From Nocardioides plantarum (GTDB lineage: Bacteria > Actinomycetota > Actinomycetes > Propionibacteriales > Nocardioidaceae), in contig NZ_VDMS01000001.1 of NCBI RefSeq assembly GCF_006346395.1, positions 682,001 to 746,000 on the forward strand: a stretch of 64,000 bases of DNA, given 5' to 3'. The first letter of the stretch is position 1. Every line of letters starts with the position of its first letter. The position numbers were made by a program, and so were the translations under genes. The notes under the pieces were generated by a model. It had not been told where the DNA came from. It searched no databases and worked only from the letters and a program-made list of their open reading frames with translations. Below, in pieces: positions 48,495 through 57,399 of the stretch.

Positions 48495-49290
48495 CCACCG
48501 ATCCCTGCAGGGCAAGGGCGTCGTCGTCACCGGCGCCGCCGGCGGCATCGGCCGCGCGCTGGCGGCCCGGGCGGTGGCCGAGGGCGCGCGGGTCGTCGTC
48601 AACGACGTCGACGCCGACCTGCTCGCGACCACCGCCGACGAGATCGGCGCGATCGCCGTCCCCGGCGACTGCGCGTCGGCCGAGGGCGTCGAGGAGCTCG
48701 TCGCCGCGGCCGCCCACGCGCTCGGCCGGATCGACGTCTACTGCGCCAACGCCGGCATCGACCGCACCTCCCCCGACAGTCTTCAGCTGCCCGACGAGGA
48801 GTGGGCGCGGATGCTCGAGGTCAACGTGATGGGCCACGTCCGGGCCGCCCGCGCCCTCGTGCCGACCTGGCTCGACGGCACCGGCGACGGACAGGGCGGC
48901 CGTTTCGTCGTCACCGCCTCGGCGGCCGGACTGCTCACGATGATCGGCGCGGCGGCGTACTCCACGACCAAGCACGCCGCCGTCGGCTTCGCCGAGTGGC
49001 TGTCGGTGACCTACGGCGACCGGGGGGTCGTCGTCCAGGCGATCTGCCCCCAGGGCGTGCAGACCGCGATGCTCGACCAGGCCGGTCCGCTCAAGGACCT
49101 GCTCTCGCACGACGAGGCGCTCGCCCCGTCGGCCGTCGCCGACGCCTGGGTCGCCTCGCTCGACGACGACGCGTTCCTGGTGCTGCCCCACCCCGAGGTC
49201 GCCGGTTACTACGCCGCGCGCGCCGCCTCGACCGATCGGTGGCTGGCCGGCATGCGCCGGCTGCAGACCAAGGTCGACGGGCTGTCGTGA
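48490..49290 (+). CDS. Short-chain dehydrogenase/reductase (second)
   Basis: 266 residues, ATG at 48490, entered through a TGATG overlap. TGAAGGIGRALAA is the cofactor loop, CANAGID the NNAG equivalent, Ser in VVTASAAG and catalytic YSTTK. The C-terminus lacks the usual VDGG end and instead runs into VAGYYAARAASTDRWLAGMRRL, as in several catabolic SDRs. It overlaps the phosphotransferase gene by 4 nt (GTGA). Confidence 0.9.
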   Translation: MGHRSLQGKGVVVTGAAGGIGRALAARAVAEGARVVVNDVDADLLATTADEIGAIAVPGDCASAEGVEELVAAAAHALGRIDVYCANAGIDRTSPDSLQLPDEEWARMLEVNVMGHVRAARALVPTWLDGTGDGQGGRFVVTASAAGLLTMIGAAAYSTTKHAAVGFAEWLSVTYGDRGVVVQAICPQGVQTAMLDQAGPLKDLLSHDEALAPSAVADAWVASLDDDAFLVLPHPEVAGYYAARAASTDRWLAGMRRLQTKVDGLS

Positions 49291-50315
49291 GCGAGCCCGT
49301 GAGCGTGCCCGGCTTCGACGCCGACGCCTTCGGTCGTTGGTACGACGGCGTCCGGCCGGGTGAGCTCGCCGGACCCGTCACGGCGACGCTGATCGCGGGT
49401 GGCAAGTCCAACCTGACCTACAGCGTCACCGACGGCACCTCGACGTTCGTCGTGCGCCGTCCGCCGCTGGGCCACGTGCAGGCCACCGCCCACGACATGG
49501 GCCGCGAGTACACCGCGATGTCGGCGCTCGCGGCCTCCGACGTCCCCGTGCCGCGGACCCTGGCGCACTGCACCGACGACACCGTGCTCGGCGCGCCGTT
49601 CTACGTGATGGAGAAGGTCGCCGGCGAGGCCTACCGCACGGCCGGCCAGCTCGAGCCGCTCGGCCCCGACGCGACGGCCCACCTCGCGCGCTCGATGGTC
49701 GAGGTGCTCGCGCGCCTGCACGCCGTCGTCCCCGCCGAGGTCGGCCTCGGCGACTTCGGTCGCCCGGCCGGCTTCCTCGAACGACAGGTACGCCGCTGGG
49801 GCCGCCAGCTCGAGGGCTCGGCCACCCGCCCGCTGCCCGACGCCGAGGCACTGCTCGCCCGGCTCTCAGGGTCGGTGCCTCCCGACGGCGAGCCCGGCAT
49901 CGTGCACGGCGACTACCGCCTCGACAACCTGCTCTGCGTCGCGGCCGACGACTCGCCGGTCAAGGCCGTCGTCGACTGGGAGATGGCCACCCTGGGCGAC
50001 CCGCTCACCGACGTCGCCCTGCTGCTCGTCTACGACAACCTCGGCCACATCACGGGTGGTGGCGCCGTGGCCGACGCCAGCGCCGCCCCCGGCTACCCCG
50101 ACCGCGACACCCAGCTGTCGACGTACGTCGCCGCGGGTGGCCGCGAGCTCGGCGACCTGTCCTTCCACCTGGGCCTGGCCTACCTCAAGATCGCCGTCAT
50201 CCTCGAGGGCATCCACCACCGCTACCTCGCCGGCCAGACCGTCGGCGACGGGTTCGACCGGGTCGGCGAGGCCGTCGAGCCGCTGCTGGCGGCGGGGCTC
50301 GACGCGACGGCCTGA
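49287..50315 (+). CDS. APH-family phosphotransferase (ACAD10/11-type kinase)
   Basis: 342 residues, GTG at 49287. It carries the aminoglycoside phosphotransferase-like kinase fold: GKSNLTYSVTDG near the N-terminus, catalytic Brenner loop GIVHGDYRLDNLL and metal-binding VVDWEMATLGDPLTDVA. Proteins of this branch sit with acyl-CoA dehydrogenases; in animals the equivalent domain is fused to ACAD10/ACAD11 and phosphorylates 4-hydroxyacyl-CoA. With two ACADs and two SDRs in the same operon, a hydroxyacyl-CoA kinase role is likely; antibiotic resistance is unlikely. Confidence 0.85.
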   Translation: MSEPVSVPGFDADAFGRWYDGVRPGELAGPVTATLIAGGKSNLTYSVTDGTSTFVVRRPPLGHVQATAHDMGREYTAMSALAASDVPVPRTLAHCTDDTVLGAPFYVMEKVAGEAYRTAGQLEPLGPDATAHLARSMVEVLARLHAVVPAEVGLGDFGRPAGFLERQVRRWGRQLEGSATRPLPDAEALLARLSGSVPPDGEPGIVHGDYRLDNLLCVAADDSPVKAVVDWEMATLGDPLTDVALLLVYDNLGHITGGGAVADASAAPGYPDRDTQLSTYVAAGGRELGDLSFHLGLAYLKIAVILEGIHHRYLAGQTVGDGFDRVGEAVEPLLAAGLDATA

Positions 50316-50391
50316 CCGCAGCCGGGTCCGGCCGACGCCTCGTCCGGTCGGGCCACCTCGCCATTCGGCCACGGCGGCGCTGCATTGCTCC

Positions 50392-50397
50392 TACGGT
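50392..50397 (+). promoter_or_regulatory. Putative -10 box for the leaderless G5 lipoprotein gene
   Basis: TACGGT, 6 nt before the GTG start at 50404. Confidence 0.45.
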
Positions 50398-50403
50398 GCG
50401 TAC

Positions 50404-51045
50404 GTGACCTCCCACCCGCACCCGCGCCGAGCACCTCTCCTGATCGTCGCCCTGCTCGTCGCCCTCGCGGGCTGTGCCAGCCCGGACCCCGTGCGTGGCG
50501 GCCCGCCGGAGCCCGCGGCCCCCACGACGACCACGACGACGACCGCGACCACCGGGCCCACCCCCGTGGCCGACGTGACGAGCGCGGCGCCGAAGGCACC
50601 GACGATCAGCTACCGCACGGAGCGCAAGCGCCAGTCCGTGTCGTTCCGGTCACGCACCCGGTCGACGAACGAGCTCGACCGTGGGGTGACCAAGGTGTCG
50701 CGGGCCGGCCGTGTGGGCCTGCGCGTGGTGGTCTACCGGATCAAGCTGCGCAACGGGATCCCGGTCGGACGTGAGCGCGTGCGCATCGAGACGGTCCGGC
50801 GACCGGTCGACAGGCTCGTCCTGCGGGGCACCCACGTCGACCCGCCGCCGGAGCCGGACCCGGCCCCGGAGCCGGACGACGACTGCGATCCGAACTACTC
50901 CGGTGCCTGCGTCCCCACCGACAGCGACGTCGACTGCGCAGGAGGGAGCGGCAACGGGCCGTCGTACGTCGGCGGACCCGTGACCGTCGTCGGCAACGAC
51001 ATCTACGGCCTCGACGCCAACAACGACGGGTACGGCTGCGAATGA
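50404..51045 (+). CDS. G5-domain lipoprotein with C-terminal Excalibur-like motif
   Basis: 213 residues, GTG at 50404. A signal peptide ends in the lipobox LAGC (about Cys 22). A Thr-rich spacer follows, then a G5 domain (about 75-140: TERKRQSVSFRSRTRSTNEL, VVVYRIKLRNGIPVGRERV) and a Pro/Asp-rich hinge. The end is an Excalibur-like calcium loop (LDANNDGYGCE) with Cys pairs. G5 domains occur in cell-wall and peptidoglycan-acting proteins. It is outside the flanking catabolic operon logically and has its own promoter box. Confidence 0.82.
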   Translation: MTSHPHPRRAPLLIVALLVALAGCASPDPVRGGPPEPAAPTTTTTTTATTGPTPVADVTSAAPKAPTISYRTERKRQSVSFRSRTRSTNELDRGVTKVSRAGRVGLRVVVYRIKLRNGIPVGRERVRIETVRRPVDRLVLRGTHVDPPPEPDPAPEPDDDCDPNYSGACVPTDSDVDCAGGSGNGPSYVGGPVTVVGNDIYGLDANNDGYGCE

Positions 51046-51085
51046 GGTGATCCTGCGCCGATCGACACCGTGAGAGTGTCGTGGC

Positions 51086-52252
51086 ATGGACCTCTCACTC
51101 AGCGACGAGCAGACCGCGTTCCGCCAGGCCGCGCGCGACTTCCTCGACAAGGAGGCGGTCCCGCACCGCACCCAGTGGGACCGTGACGAGTCCGTCGACC
51201 TGGCGATCGTCCCCAAGATGGCCGAGCTCGGGTTCTTCGGGCTCACCATCCCCGAGCAGTACGGCGGGCTCGGCGGCGACTACGTGACCTACGCGCTGGC
51301 GATGGAGGAGCTCGGTCGGGCCGACTCCGCGCTGCGCGGGATCGTGTCGGTGAGCAGCGGGCTGGTCGGCAAGTCGATCCTCTTCCACGGCACCGAGGAG
51401 CAGCGGCGGGAGTGGCTGCCGCAGCTCGCGACGGCGGCCAAGCTCGGCTGCTTCGGGCTCACCGAGCCCGGCACCGGGTCCGACGCCGGCAACCTCACCT
51501 CGCGCGCGGTCCGCGACGGCGACGACTACCTGATCACCGGGCAGAAGCTGTTCATCACCAACGGCACCTGGGCCGACCTGGCCCTGGTCTTCGCCCGCAC
51601 CGGTGCCCCCGACAGCGGGCCCCGGGGCGTCAGCGCGTTCCTGGTGCCGACCGACTCCCCCGGCTTCGAGGCCCGCGAGATCAAGGGCAAGCTGGGCCTG
51701 AGAGGCCAGGCCACGGCCGAGCTGTTCCTCGACGACGTGCGCGTGCCGGCCTCGGCCATGCTCGGCGGGCCCGAGGGCGAGGGCCGCGGCTTCAAGGTCG
51801 CGATGTCGACCCTCGACAAGGGGCGGCTCGCGGTCGCCGCCGGCTGCGTCGGCATCGTGCAGGGCTGCCTGGAGACCTCGGTCGACTACGCCAAGAGCCG
51901 CACCCAGTTCGGCCGCCCGATCGCCGGCTTCCAGCTGGTGCAGGACATGATCGCCGACATCTCCCTCGACGCCGACGCGGCCCGGCTCCTCGTGTGGCGC
52001 TGCGCCGACCTCGTCGACCGGCACGAACCCTTCGGTGTCGCGGCGTCCAAGGCCAAGCTTTTCGCCTCCGAGGCCGCCGTACGCGCCGCCAACCTGGCCA
52101 TCCAGATCCATGGTGGCGCGGGCTACGTCGACGACTACCCCGCCGCGAAGTACCTGCGCGACGCCCGGGTGATGACCCTCTACGAGGGCACCTCGCAGAT
52201 CCAGAAGCTGCTGATCGGCCGCGACGAGACGGGTATCAGCGCGTTCGTCTAG
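51086..52252 (+). CDS. Acyl-CoA dehydrogenase (third)
   Basis: 388 residues. A complete single-subunit ACAD: MDLSLSDEQTAFRQAARDFL, GFFGLTIPEQYGGLGGDYV, CFGLTEPGTGSDAGNL (FAD site), YLITGQKLFITNG, and the C-terminal catalytic-type loop LYEGTSQIQKLLIGR. It resembles short/branched-chain or glutaryl-type ACADs more than the pair upstream. No ribosome binding site is obvious. It may act on the same or a related substrate as the cluster at 45.4-50.3 kb. Confidence 0.92.
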   Translation: MDLSLSDEQTAFRQAARDFLDKEAVPHRTQWDRDESVDLAIVPKMAELGFFGLTIPEQYGGLGGDYVTYALAMEELGRADSALRGIVSVSSGLVGKSILFHGTEEQRREWLPQLATAAKLGCFGLTEPGTGSDAGNLTSRAVRDGDDYLITGQKLFITNGTWADLALVFARTGAPDSGPRGVSAFLVPTDSPGFEAREIKGKLGLRGQATAELFLDDVRVPASAMLGGPEGEGRGFKVAMSTLDKGRLAVAAGCVGIVQGCLETSVDYAKSRTQFGRPIAGFQLVQDMIADISLDADAARLLVWRCADLVDRHEPFGVAASKAKLFASEAAVRAANLAIQIHGGAGYVDDYPAAKYLRDARVMTLYEGTSQIQKLLIGRDETGISAFV

Positions 52253-52295
52253 ACCGACGTGCTCAGGACCCGTGGTCGGACGCGGCTCGCAGGAC

Positions 52296-52301
52296 TAGCG
52301 T
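52296..52301 (+). promoter_or_regulatory. Putative -10 box for the leaderless cupin gene
   Basis: TAGCGT, 6 nt before the ATG at 52308. Confidence 0.45.
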
Positions 52302-52307
52302 GCGGAC

Positions 52308-52646
52308 ATGGCAGACCCCGTCACGACCAACCCGGACCACTACCGGGTGGTGTTCGAGAACGAGCGGGTCCGGGTGCTGGAGTACCTCGACCACCCCGGG
52401 GCCCAGACCACCCCGCACCAGCACCCCGACAGCGTGATGGTGACGCTGTCGTCCTTCCGCCGCCAGCTGTACGCCGGCGACGCCGAGGTCGAGGTGGAGA
52501 TCCCGGCCGGCTCGGCCCGGTGGCTCGACGCCCAGGAGCACAGCGGGCACAACATCGGCGACACCGACACCCACGTGGTGTTCGTCGAGCTCAAGGAGCC
52601 CCGCCCGGGCGGCGTCGTACACCCACCACGGCTGGGGCCGTCCTGA
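52308..52646 (+). CDS. Small cupin-fold protein
   Basis: 112 residues. The single-domain cupin pattern is visible: EYLDHPGAQTTPHQHPDSVMVTLSSF (metal-binding His-x-His-like PHQHP), then WLDAQEHSGHNIGDTDTHVVFVELK. Substrate and role are unknown. The gene is short, isolated and convergent with the Clp-N-like gene, 21 nt away. Confidence 0.8.
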   Translation: MADPVTTNPDHYRVVFENERVRVLEYLDHPGAQTTPHQHPDSVMVTLSSFRRQLYAGDAEVEVEIPAGSARWLDAQEHSGHNIGDTDTHVVFVELKEPRPGGVVHPPRLGPS

Positions 52647-52667
52647 CGGAGTCGGCCCGACCTGACC

Positions 52668-53120
52668 TCAGGGCGCGCGCCGGCTCCAGCGCTCGACGAC
52701 GCCGCGTGCCGCGCGGCCGTGCAGGGAGTGCGCACGGAGCGTCGCGGAGACCAGCGGGTCCCTGCTCGACATCAGCGAGAGCAGCAGGTGGCTACTGCCG
52801 ACCCGGACCGCCTGGGTCGGCCCGCGCACCGCGAGCGCCCGCATCAGCAGGTCCCTCGTGGCCACGGTCAGCTGCCGCCCTCCCCAGTCGGGCGGCTCGT
52901 CGAACGGCGGGTTGATCGCAGCGAGCACCGTCGGGAGGTCGATCCCGACCGCCTCGATCTCCTCGACGTCGATGGTGTCCGCCGCGGCCAGCCAGTGCTG
53001 GTCGAGCGTCACCAGCACCTCGTCGGCGTCGACGTCGAGGTCACCGAGGATCTCGCGCACCAGTCGGTCGCCGAGCACCGCGCGGAGCAGGTGGTGCGGG
53101 TGCACGTCGCGACGGTCCAT
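52668..53120 (-). CDS. Clp N-terminal-domain-only protein
   Basis: 150 residues, ATG at 53120 (a GTG 3 nt upstream is possible). It matches two Clp N repeats of ClpA/ClpC: DVHPHHLLRAVLGD and VGSSHLLLSLMSSRDPLVSATL. There is no ATPase module, so it resembles stand-alone Clp-N proteins that may act as adaptors or decoys for ClpC substrates. The first helix seems short, but an in-frame TGA 33 nt upstream limits extension. The stop is close to the cupin gene. Confidence 0.75.
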   Translation of the reverse strand: MDRRDVHPHHLLRAVLGDRLVREILGDLDVDADEVLVTLDQHWLAAADTIDVEEIEAVGIDLPTVLAAINPPFDEPPDWGGRQLTVATRDLLMRALAVRGPTQAVRVGSSHLLLSLMSSRDPLVSATLRAHSLHGRAARGVVERWSRRAP

Positions 53121-53176
53121 CACGACACCGCCGGTGGCTTCACCGGACCAGTCTCACCGACGACGTGCGCCCTGCG

Positions 53177-53809
53177 TCAACGCCGTCGCGACTCGAGCAC
53201 CCGGAAGCCCTTGTGGCTGGCCAGCCGCTCGGTGGGGTAGCCCTGCTCGCCGAGCCACCGCTGCAGCGAGTCGGCGCCGAGGTTCTTGCCCACGACCAGC
53301 ACCGCGCGACCGCCGGGCGCCAGGCGCGGGAGCCAGGTCAGCAGCAGCTCGTGCAGGGCCTGCTTGCCGATCCGGATCGGCGGGTTGGACCAGATCTCGT
53401 CGTACGTCGCCTGCGCGTCGACCCGGTCGGGGGTCAGCGCCGTGAACCGGTCGGTCACGCCGAGGGTCGCGGCGTTCTCGCGGGCGAGCAGCAGCGCGCG
53501 CTCGTTGACGTCGACGGCGGTCACCCGCAGCCCCGGCACGACGGCGGCGAGCGCGAGCCCGATCACGCCGTACCCGCACCCGAGGTCGAGGACCGACCCG
53601 ATGCCGGTCGGCGGCGGGACCTCCCGGAACAGCGCCGAGGTGCCGATGTCGACGCGGCCCTGGGCGAAGACGCCCGAGCCGGAGACCAACGACAGCCGCC
53701 GACCCCACACCTCGGCCTCGACGGGCGCGCGCCGGAACGGCACCGAGGGGTCGGCGGTGAAGTAGTGCTCGGCGTCGGTCTCGGCCGGCTCGGGCCCGGT
53801 CTCAGGCAT
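53177..53809 (-). CDS. RsmC-like class I methyltransferase
   Basis: 210 residues. VLDLGCGYGVIGLALA (SAM site, about 73-88), VDVNERALLLARENA and the NPPIRIGK motif (NPP-x) place it in the RsmC/RlmG-type rRNA guanine-N2 methyltransferases; it contains only the catalytic half. N-terminal HYFTADPSVPFRRA is family-typical. It overlaps truA by 8 nt, so both tRNA/rRNA modification genes are co-expressed. The exact target nucleotide is not certain. Confidence 0.88.
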   Translation of the reverse strand: MPETGPEPAETDAEHYFTADPSVPFRRAPVEAEVWGRRLSLVSGSGVFAQGRVDIGTSALFREVPPPTGIGSVLDLGCGYGVIGLALAAVVPGLRVTAVDVNERALLLARENAATLGVTDRFTALTPDRVDAQATYDEIWSNPPIRIGKQALHELLLTWLPRLAPGGRAVLVVGKNLGADSLQRWLGEQGYPTERLASHKGFRVLESRRR

Positions 53810-54602
53810 CGGCCACCCGCTTCGCCATCGTCTGCGTCGCGCGTGCCACGAGCTCGTCGTCGGCCGGGTAGGCGACCTCCTCGAGGGTCAGCCCGTGGGC
53901 GTGCGCGACCGCTGCCGCCCCCTCGCGCCGCCCGGCCCGCAGCACCTCGCCGACCCAGTCGGGCGAGCGGCGGCCGTCGCCCACCGCCAGCAGGCAGCCG
54001 ACCAGCGCGCGCACCATCGAGTGGCAGAACGCGTCGGCCCGCACCGTGCCGACCGCGACGCCCGCCTCGTCGCGGACCCACGCGAGGTCGAGGAGCGTGC
54101 GGATGGTGGTGGCCCCCTCGCGCTGCTTGCAGAAGGCCGCGAAGTCGTGGCGCCCCAGCAGCAGCGCGGACGCCTCGTTCATCAGGTCGAGGTCGAGGGG
54201 CCGCGCCCAGGTCAGCACGTGGGACCGGGTCAGCGGGTCGACGAGGTCGAGCCGGTCGGCCACCCGGTAGGCGTAGCGGCGCCAGAGCGCGCCGAAGCGG
54301 GCGTCGAAGCCCGGGGCCGCCTCCACCACCCGGCGGACGCGCACGTCCTGCGGGAGCACCCCGTTGAGCCGACGGGCCAGGCCGGCGGGCTCGGTCGTGT
54401 CCGGTACGTCGGTGTGCACGACCTGGCCACGGGCGTGCACCCCGGAGTCGGTGCGGCCGGCACAGACCACCGCCACCTCGGGCGTGCGCAGGATCGTCGC
54501 GAGCGCGCCGGTCAGCTCACCCTGGACCGTCCGCAGGCCGGGTTGCGTGGCCCAGCCCCGGAAGTCCGTCCCGTCGTAGGAGAGGTCGATCCGCAGGCGC
54601 AC
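53802..54602 (-). CDS. truA: tRNA pseudouridine synthase A
   Basis: 266 residues, GTG start at 54602. It makes pseudouridine at positions 38-40 of tRNA anticodon stems. The catalytic Asp lies in CAGRTDSGVHARGQVVH; other signatures are YDGTDFRGWATQPG and ARFGALWRRYAYRV. Length is normal. It is the first gene of the truA-methyltransferase pair. A CAGAAT box 6 nt upstream could be a -10. Confidence 0.95.
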   Translation of the reverse strand: MRLRIDLSYDGTDFRGWATQPGLRTVQGELTGALATILRTPEVAVVCAGRTDSGVHARGQVVHTDVPDTTEPAGLARRLNGVLPQDVRVRRVVEAAPGFDARFGALWRRYAYRVADRLDLVDPLTRSHVLTWARPLDLDLMNEASALLLGRHDFAAFCKQREGATTIRTLLDLAWVRDEAGVAVGTVRADAFCHSMVRALVGCLLAVGDGRRSPDWVGEVLRAGRREGAAAVAHAHGLTLEEVAYPADDELVARATQTMAKRVADA

Positions 54603-54737
54603 CCGGTGATTCTGTCAGCGTCCGGGTGTGGACCGAACGCCGGCGGACGAGGGCGTCGCCCGAGGGACACGCCGGTCGCTGCTCCTGCCGAGCTGCGGGC
54701 GGACGACCTCGGTCCGATGACGCTCGACGAATCGGGT

Positions 54738-54768
54738 CACCAGGTGGCACGAACCTTCGAGCCTGGTG
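54738..54768 (+). promoter_or_regulatory. Stem-loop upstream of the receiver/TrxR-like gene
   Basis: CACCAGG - 17 nt - CCTGGTG, 64 nt before the GTG start, inside a 229 bp gap with no gene. No riboswitch class was recognised; it may be a leader hairpin or coincidental. Confidence 0.3.
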
Positions 54769-54831
54769 GCCGCGCCTCCCGAGACCGACTGACACAACCC
54801 GGACGTCATGACGCGGTGGCATGCTCGTCGC

Positions 54832-56502
54832 GTGCCCACCCGTGTGCCCAACCCCACCATCCTCCTGGTCTCGGCCCAGCACGCCGAGTTCCTCCTCGAC
54901 GAGTTCGGTCGCTACGCCCGCGACTACGACCTGCGCACCGCCGGATCGGCCGCCGAGACGATCGAGGTCGTCCTGGCCGTCAAGGCCGAGGGCGGGACCG
55001 TCGCGCTGTTCGTCCAGGACGGCGACCTGCCCGACGCCCACCCGCTCGAGGCGTTCCATCACTGGCGCAAGAAGGTCCCGACGGCTCGGCGCGTCATCGC
55101 GGCGCCGTACGACCGGTTCCTCGTGCACGCCGCCGAGCTGCGCCCCGGCCTGGCCAAGGGCAAGTACGACGCCTACCTGCTGATGCCGCGCGGGGTGCGC
55201 GACGAGGAGTTCCACGGCGCGATCACCGAGATGCTGTCCGACTGGGGCTCCACGGTCGCGGCACCCGAGGTCGAGACGGTGCGGATCGTGTCGCCGCCAG
55301 GACACCCGCTGACCACGGCGGTGCGTGAGTACACCGAGCGGATGGGCATGCCGACGCGGGTCTTCGCCCCCGAGACCGACGAGGGTCGCGAGCTCGTCGA
55401 GGAGGTCGAGGCGGCCGGCCGCCCGGTGACCTGGCCGCTGGTGCGCACGATGGGGCGACCGGCGTACGCCCCCACCACGGTCCGTGACGTGGCCACCCAG
55501 ATCTACGGTGCCCCCGGTGACTTCAAGGTCGACACGGTCGTCGACCTCGCGATCGTCGGCGCCGGACCGGCAGGCCTCGCCGCAGCGGTGTACGGCGGCA
55601 GCGAGGGTCTGTCCACCGTCGTGCTCGAGGCCGAGGCGATCGGCGGGCAGGCCGGGACGAGCTCGATGATCCGCAACTACCTGGGGTTCCCGCGTGGCAT
55701 CTCCGGGATGCGGCTCGCCCAGCGGGCGCGCAACCAGGCGATCCGCTTCGGCGTGCAGTTCTTCACCGGCTGGGAGGTCGACGCGCTCGAGCGCGGACCC
55801 GAGGGGCACCACCTGCTGCGCACCGAGGGCGGGGTCGTCGAGGCGCGCTCGGTCGTCATCGCGACCGGCGTCGCCTACCGCAAGCTCGGGCGCGACAGCA
55901 TCGAGGCCCTCGTCGGGCTCGGCGTCACCTACGGCTCGGCGATGTCGGTGGCGCGCGAGATGGAGGGCGCCGACGTCGTGGTCGTCGGCGGCGGCAACTC
56001 CGCGGGCCAGGCGGCGATCCACCTGTCGCGCTTCGCCCGGTCGGTGACGATCATGGTGCGCCGGCGCGCGCTCGAGGAGACCATGTCGTCGTACCTGATC
56101 AACGAGATGTCCTACAACCCGCGCATCACGGTGCAGACCTGCGCCGAGGTCGTCGACGGCGGTGGCGAGGGCCGGCTGGAGTGGCTCGAGGTCCGCGACC
56201 TCGAGTCGGGCGAGGTCGCGCGGCGCGAGGCGGGCGGGCTGTTCCTGCTGCTCGGCGCCGAGCCGCACTGCGACTGGCTCCCCAGCGGGGTCGCCCGCGA
56301 CTCCCACGGCTTCGTGCTCACCGGCCGCGACGTCCCGCCGTCGCACTGGGCCGACGGGCTCCCCCCGGCCAACCTCGCCACCACGATGCCGGGCGTCTTC
56401 GCCGTCGGCGACATCCGGGCCGGGTCGATGAAGCGGGTCGCCTCGGCGTCCGGCGAGGGCGCGAGCGTCGTGCCGCTCGTGCACTCCTGGCTGGCGCCCT
56501 GA
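54832..56502 (+). CDS. Pseudo-receiver/thioredoxin reductase-like flavoprotein without CxxC
   Basis: 556 residues, GTG at 54832 (an ATG 24 nt upstream is possible). Residues about 7-125 are receiver-like ([20 protein letters not shown]). Residues about 140-230 form a linker/thioredoxin-like segment. From about 238 it is a thioredoxin-reductase fold: FAD loop [16 protein letters not shown] (240-255), NADPH loop [19 protein letters not shown] (382-400) and [23 protein letters not shown] (521-543). The usual YCATC disulfide site is YGSAM (367-371); only two Cys (437, 480) exist. It is therefore not a classical thioredoxin reductase; a ferredoxin/flavodoxin-type NADP oxidoreductase or sensor role is more likely. 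Confidence 0.85.
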   Translation: MPTRVPNPTILLVSAQHAEFLLDEFGRYARDYDLRTAGSAAETIEVVLAVKAEGGTVALFVQDGDLPDAHPLEAFHHWRKKVPTARRVIAAPYDRFLVHAAELRPGLAKGKYDAYLLMPRGVRDEEFHGAITEMLSDWGSTVAAPEVETVRIVSPPGHPLTTAVREYTERMGMPTRVFAPETDEGRELVEEVEAAGRPVTWPLVRTMGRPAYAPTTVRDVATQIYGAPGDFKVDTVVDLAIVGAGPAGLAAAVYGGSEGLSTVVLEAEAIGGQAGTSSMIRNYLGFPRGISGMRLAQRARNQAIRFGVQFFTGWEVDALERGPEGHHLLRTEGGVVEARSVVIATGVAYRKLGRDSIEALVGLGVTYGSAMSVAREMEGADVVVVGGGNSAGQAAIHLSRFARSVTIMVRRRALEETMSSYLINEMSYNPRITVQTCAEVVDGGGEGRLEWLEVRDLESGEVARREAGGLFLLLGAEPHCDWLPSGVARDSHGFVLTGRDVPPSHWADGLPPANLATTMPGVFAVGDIRAGSMKRVASASGEGASVVPLVHSWLAP

Positions 56503-56508
56503 GAGCCG

Positions 56509-57366
56509 CTACAGGTCGGCCCGCGTCGGCGGGTCGGCGCCCGGCCGGGACACGGTGACGGCGGCGGCGCGCGCTGCGTGCGCCACGGTGGCGGCGGGGT
56601 CGAGGCCGTCCCAGAGCGCGTCGAGGACCGCGGCCGAGAAGGTGTCGCCGGCGCCGATGGTGTCGACGACGGTGGTCCTGACGGCCTCCCCGTCGGTGCG
56701 GCCGTCGGCGTCCCACCAGGAGGCGCCCTCACCACCGCGGGTCACGACCACCGCGCGCGGTCCGAGCGCGCGCAGGTGCGCGACGGCCTCGTCGAGCCCG
56801 TACGTCGGGTAGAGCGCGGCCAGGTCCTCGTCACTGGCCTTGACCACGTGGGCGCGTCGGCACACGGACTCGACGCGCCCCAGCACCTCGGGTCCGGTGC
56901 CGGTGATCGCCGGACGGGCGTTGACGTCGTAGGTGACCGTCGTCGACGGGTCGAGCGCGTCGAGCAGGGCGAGCACGTCGTCGGCGCCCGGCGCGAGCAC
57001 CGCGCCGATCGAGCAGACGTGGACGTACGCCGGGGGCTCCTCCAGCACGACCGGGCCGATCTGCCAGTCGAGGTCGAACACGTAGCTCGCCGAGCCGTCC
57101 GGTCCGATCGTCGCGGCGGCCGAGGAGGTGCGGACCAGCACGTGGGGGTCCGTGGCGAGCACCACGCCCGAACCGGCGAGGTGGGCCGCGATCGACGCTC
57201 CGCGCGCATCGTCGGCGTACGACGTCACGAACCGCACCGACCGGCCGAGGCGGGCCAGGGCGACCGCGACGTTGGCAGCGCTGCCGCCGGGCCGCTCGAC
57301 CGCCGTGCCCGACGCATCGGTCACCACGTCGACCAGGGACTCACCGACCACCAGCGCGTAGGGCAC
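56509..57366 (-). CDS. PfkB-family carbohydrate kinase
   Basis: 285 residues, GTG at 57366. Ribokinase-like: [18 protein letters not shown] (N-terminal PfkB signature) and [14 protein letters not shown] (C-terminal signature, catalytic Asp) are exact. The substrate sugar is not readable; fructokinase-like and 2-keto-3-deoxygluconate-kinase-like enzymes share these motifs. The gene is divergent from a small GntR regulator with only 33 bp between the starts, so the pair is probably a local regulatory unit. Confidence 0.9.
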   Translation of the reverse strand: MPYALVVGESLVDVVTDASGTAVERPGGSAANVAVALARLGRSVRFVTSYADDARGASIAAHLAGSGVVLATDPHVLVRTSSAAATIGPDGSASYVFDLDWQIGPVVLEEPPAYVHVCSIGAVLAPGADDVLALLDALDPSTTVTYDVNARPAITGTGPEVLGRVESVCRRAHVVKASDEDLAALYPTYGLDEAVAHLRALGPRAVVVTRGGEGASWWDADGRTDGEAVRTTVVDTIGAGDTFSAAVLDALWDGLDPAATVAHAARAAAVTVSRPGADPPTRADL

Positions 57367-57387
57367 ACCCCCCGTCCTACCACCCTC

Positions 57388-57393
57388 TACGGT
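57388..57393 (+). promoter_or_regulatory. Putative -10 box for the leaderless GntR gene
   Basis: TACGGT, 6 nt before the GTG at 57400, within the 33 bp divergent gap. Confidence 0.45.
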
Positions 57394-57399
57394 GCCACC

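Noticed and set aside
49287..50315. Aminoglycoside resistance phosphotransferase
   Set aside because: The APH fold is present but the operon context (ACADs and SDRs) fits an acyl-CoA-linked kinase instead.
54603..54831. Riboswitch upstream of the receiver/TrxR-like gene
   Set aside because: Only one short stem is visible and no known riboswitch core was recognised.
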